Shown one piece after another: positions 6,443-7,600 of a DNA stretch of 7,600 bases (the first letter of the stretch is position 1; the number at the start of each line of letters is the position of its first letter). The notes beneath the pieces are model-generated. The model was not told where the DNA came from. It made no database searches and saw nothing but the letters and a program-made list of their open reading frames with translations. A program made the translations under genes and the position numbers. Origin of the DNA: Bacillota bacterium (GTDB lineage Bacteria > Bacillota > Clostridia > Peptostreptococcales > Anaerovoracaceae); the NCBI GenBank assembly GCA_017515765.1, contig JAFWFF010000059.1, positions 1 to 7,600 on the forward strand, read 5' to 3'.

Positions 6443-7324
6443 ATGAATCTCAGGACTCTGCATTATTTCGTAACTGTCGCAGAAGAACTCAACATAACCA
6501 AAGCCGCCGAGAAGCTCCACATGAGCCAGCCGCCGCTGAGCAGCCAGATGAAGCTTCTGGAGACGGAACTGAATACCGTGCTCTTCATCAGGGGCAGAAG
6601 GCACCTGAAGCTTACGGAATCCGGGCAGCTGCTCTACAGAAGGGCCAAGGAGATACTGAGCCTGGCCGATAAGACGAGCGCGGAGATACGCTCCATGAGC
6701 GAAGGAATGACGGGCACCATCTCGATCGGCCTGGTCGAGGGAATGGCTCCCGACATAGCAGCCGAGTGGTTCGAAGGCTTCATTAAGGAATACCCGGGCA
6801 TCAAATTCCGCATCCTCGACGGAAGCACCGACGACCTGATCGAGAAGCTGAGGGGCGGGATCATAAGCCTCGCGGTGATAGCCGCTCCGTGCGACAATTC
6901 GCTGCTCAACAGCTTCAGGGTAGGCACCGAGAAGATGACCGCCCTCATGAGCCGCGAGCACCCGCTGGCCGCCGGAAAAGGCAGAGAGATAAAGATCTCA
7001 GACCTTAAGGATGAACCGCTCATCGTGCCCAGCAGCAGATCGGTCATCGAACTGGTCTACAAGTGGTTCAGGAAGATAGGGACGGAGCCCAAGATAGTCT
7101 GCGAGATGGACAGCTATCTGGACGCCGCGGCGCTCGCCGGAAGGCGCGTGGGCATAAGCATCTTCCCGCGCACCGCGTATGTGCCGAACGACTCTTTGAT
7201 CTCGAAGGACATAGACGCGGAGGAGAAGAACCTGGAATACCTCTTTGTCTGGAGAAAGGGCCATCCGCTCCCGACGATCGAAGAAAGATTCATAGATCAC
7301 GTAAAAGCCGAGGTCAACATTTAA
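6443..7324 (+). CDS. LysR-type transcriptional regulator
   Basis: This 293-residue DNA-binding regulator has the usual LysR length of about 290-310. The N-terminal winged helix-turn-helix is clear: MNLRTLHYFVTVAEELNITK, then AAEKLHMSQPPLSSQMKLLE (residues 21-40, the helix-turn-helix core), then a linker helix to about residue 85. From TGTISIGLVEGMAP onward (about residue 90) is a periplasmic-binding-protein-like effector domain with the typical YPGIKFRILDG, LRGGIISLAVIA and late GRRVGISIFPR segments. The inducer cannot be read from sequence. I chose the ATG at 6443 because the family begins 'MnlrtLryFv' and an AGAGG lies 5 bp upstream. A longer form from GTG 6401 would add 14 residues unlike the family and overlap the promoter. 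The gene has its own promoter and two terminators. It points the same way as the MATE gene, unlike the common divergent LysR arrangement, so its targets are uncertain. Confidence 0.93.
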   Translation: MNLRTLHYFVTVAEELNITKAAEKLHMSQPPLSSQMKLLETELNTVLFIRGRRHLKLTESGQLLYRRAKEILSLADKTSAEIRSMSEGMTGTISIGLVEGMAPDIAAEWFEGFIKEYPGIKFRILDGSTDDLIEKLRGGIISLAVIAAPCDNSLLNSFRVGTEKMTALMSREHPLAAGKGREIKISDLKDEPLIVPSSRSVIELVYKWFRKIGTEPKIVCEMDSYLDAAALAGRRVGISIFPRTAYVPNDSLISKDIDAEEKNLEYLFVWRKGHPLPTIEERFIDHVKAEVNI

Positions 7325-7343
7325 GAGCCGACCCCGGCTTTTT
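7323..7343 (+). terminator. Intrinsic terminator 1 after lysR
   Basis: AGCCG (7326-7330) and CGGCT (7335-7339) form a 5-bp stem around ACCC and run directly into five Ts (7339-7343). A G-T and two A-T pairs can lengthen the stem to about 8 bp. It starts within the lysR stop codon, so it closes that transcript tightly. Confidence 0.7.
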
Positions 7344-7362
7344 GCAACATCGCGTTTTATCA

Positions 7363-7374
7363 AAGCGTACGCTT
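7363..7374. repeat. Perfect 12-bp palindrome between the two terminators
   Basis: AAGCGTACGCTT is fully self-complementary and directly abuts the stem of the second terminator. With no loop it is more like a protein-binding or stray palindrome than an RNA hairpin. No function is assigned. Confidence 0.4.
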
Positions 7375-7419
7375 CCGGGGAGCCGCCCTTCTGCAGGGCT
7401 CCCCGGTCTTTTTTATTTT
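7375..7419 (+). terminator. Strong intrinsic terminator 2, at a convergent gene junction
   Basis: CCGGGGAGCC (7375-7384) pairs perfectly with GGCTCCCCGG (7397-7406), giving a 10-bp GC-rich stem around a 12-base loop. It is followed by a T-rich run (7407-7419, including TTTTTT). On the minus strand the same hairpin follows the stop codon at 7413-7415, but no T-tract comes straight after it. It is therefore a clear plus-strand terminator and at most a weaker minus-strand one. Confidence 0.9.
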
Positions 7420-7600
7420 ACGGGCTCCTCGCCTACGTTGTCCGCTTCTTCGAACGGGGCCATTTCCTCAGCGTTCGGGGAATCGCCGATGGCGGCGGGC
7501 GCAGGCTCGGACGTATTCTTCTCAGTTGTCTCCGCGGCGGCCTCAGCGGCTTTCTCCGCGTCCATCGCTTCCAGATCCGCCATCGTCTTGCGGCCTTCCA
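7413..7600 (-). CDS. C-terminal tail of an unidentified Ala/Glu-rich protein (5' end outside window)
   Basis: Reading the minus strand gives an open frame of 61 codons from the right edge to a TAA at 7415-7413. The segment starts EGRKTMADLEAMDAEKAAEA and ends EEADNVGEEPVK. It has 13 Glu and 14 Ala among 61 residues, so it is acidic, low in complexity and probably disordered, apart from a possible short helix in its first 25 residues. Such tails occur on many unrelated proteins, so no family is named. Support for it being a real gene comes from uninterrupted codons to the edge, GC-rich third positions, and a stop codon placed right beside the shared terminator, as expected for the end of a convergent gene. 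Confidence 0.6.
   Translation of the reverse strand, partial: EGRKTMADLEAMDAEKAAEAAAETTEKNTSEPAPAAIGDSPNAEEMAPFEEADNVGEEPVK

Overview
The window looks like an ordinary chromosomal stretch from an anaerobic, fairly GC-rich Firmicute of the class Clostridia. The reasons are: Shine-Dalgarno-led genes, a clean sigma-70/sigma-A type promoter (TTGATT, 17 bp, TATAAT), intrinsic terminators, fermentative CoA-transferase chemistry, and GC-rich codons mixed with frequent AGG/AGA (Arg) and ATA (Ile). The class is an inference; a relative of the Mogibacterium/Anaerovoracaceae group would fit, but the sequence alone does not prove it. No rRNA, tRNA, CRISPR array, insertion sequence or phage gene was seen.

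Layout. Bases 1-6340 hold five tightly packed plus-strand genes with gaps of 22, 22, 19 and 10 bp and no visible promoter or terminator between them, so they are probably one operon whose start lies left of the window. They are: the C-terminal half of a nitroreductase (1-282); a large secreted Ig-like/beta-solenoid protein with a C-terminal membrane anchor (305-2239); an acetyl-CoA hydrolase/transferase family enzyme of the succinyl-CoA:acetate CoA-transferase type (2262-3722); a compact aspartate:alanine-exchanger (AspT/SucE) family transporter (3742-4938); and a MATE multidrug exporter (4949-6340).

An AT-richer 102-bp gap (6341-6442) carries the promoter of a LysR-type regulator (6443-7324). 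A perfect palindrome overlaps its predicted transcription start. The LysR gene is followed by two successive hairpin terminators with a perfect 12-bp palindrome between them. A convergent minus-strand gene, of which only the Ala/Glu-rich last 61 codons are present (7413-7600), ends inside the T-tract of the second terminator.

How the genes may work together (inference): the CoA-transferase swaps CoA between acyl groups and releases a free carboxylate such as succinate or acetate. The neighbouring exchanger belongs to the family that contains aspartate/alanine exchangers and the succinate exporter SucE, so the pair could make and move a dicarboxylate. The MATE pump and LysR protein could be an export-and-sensing pair, or the LysR protein could control the whole upstream cluster. 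I found no clearly novel system. The most notable points are the CoA-transferase/exchanger pairing, the exchanger's missing RCK_C domains, the unexplained surface protein in the same operon, and the palindrome on the lysR start site.
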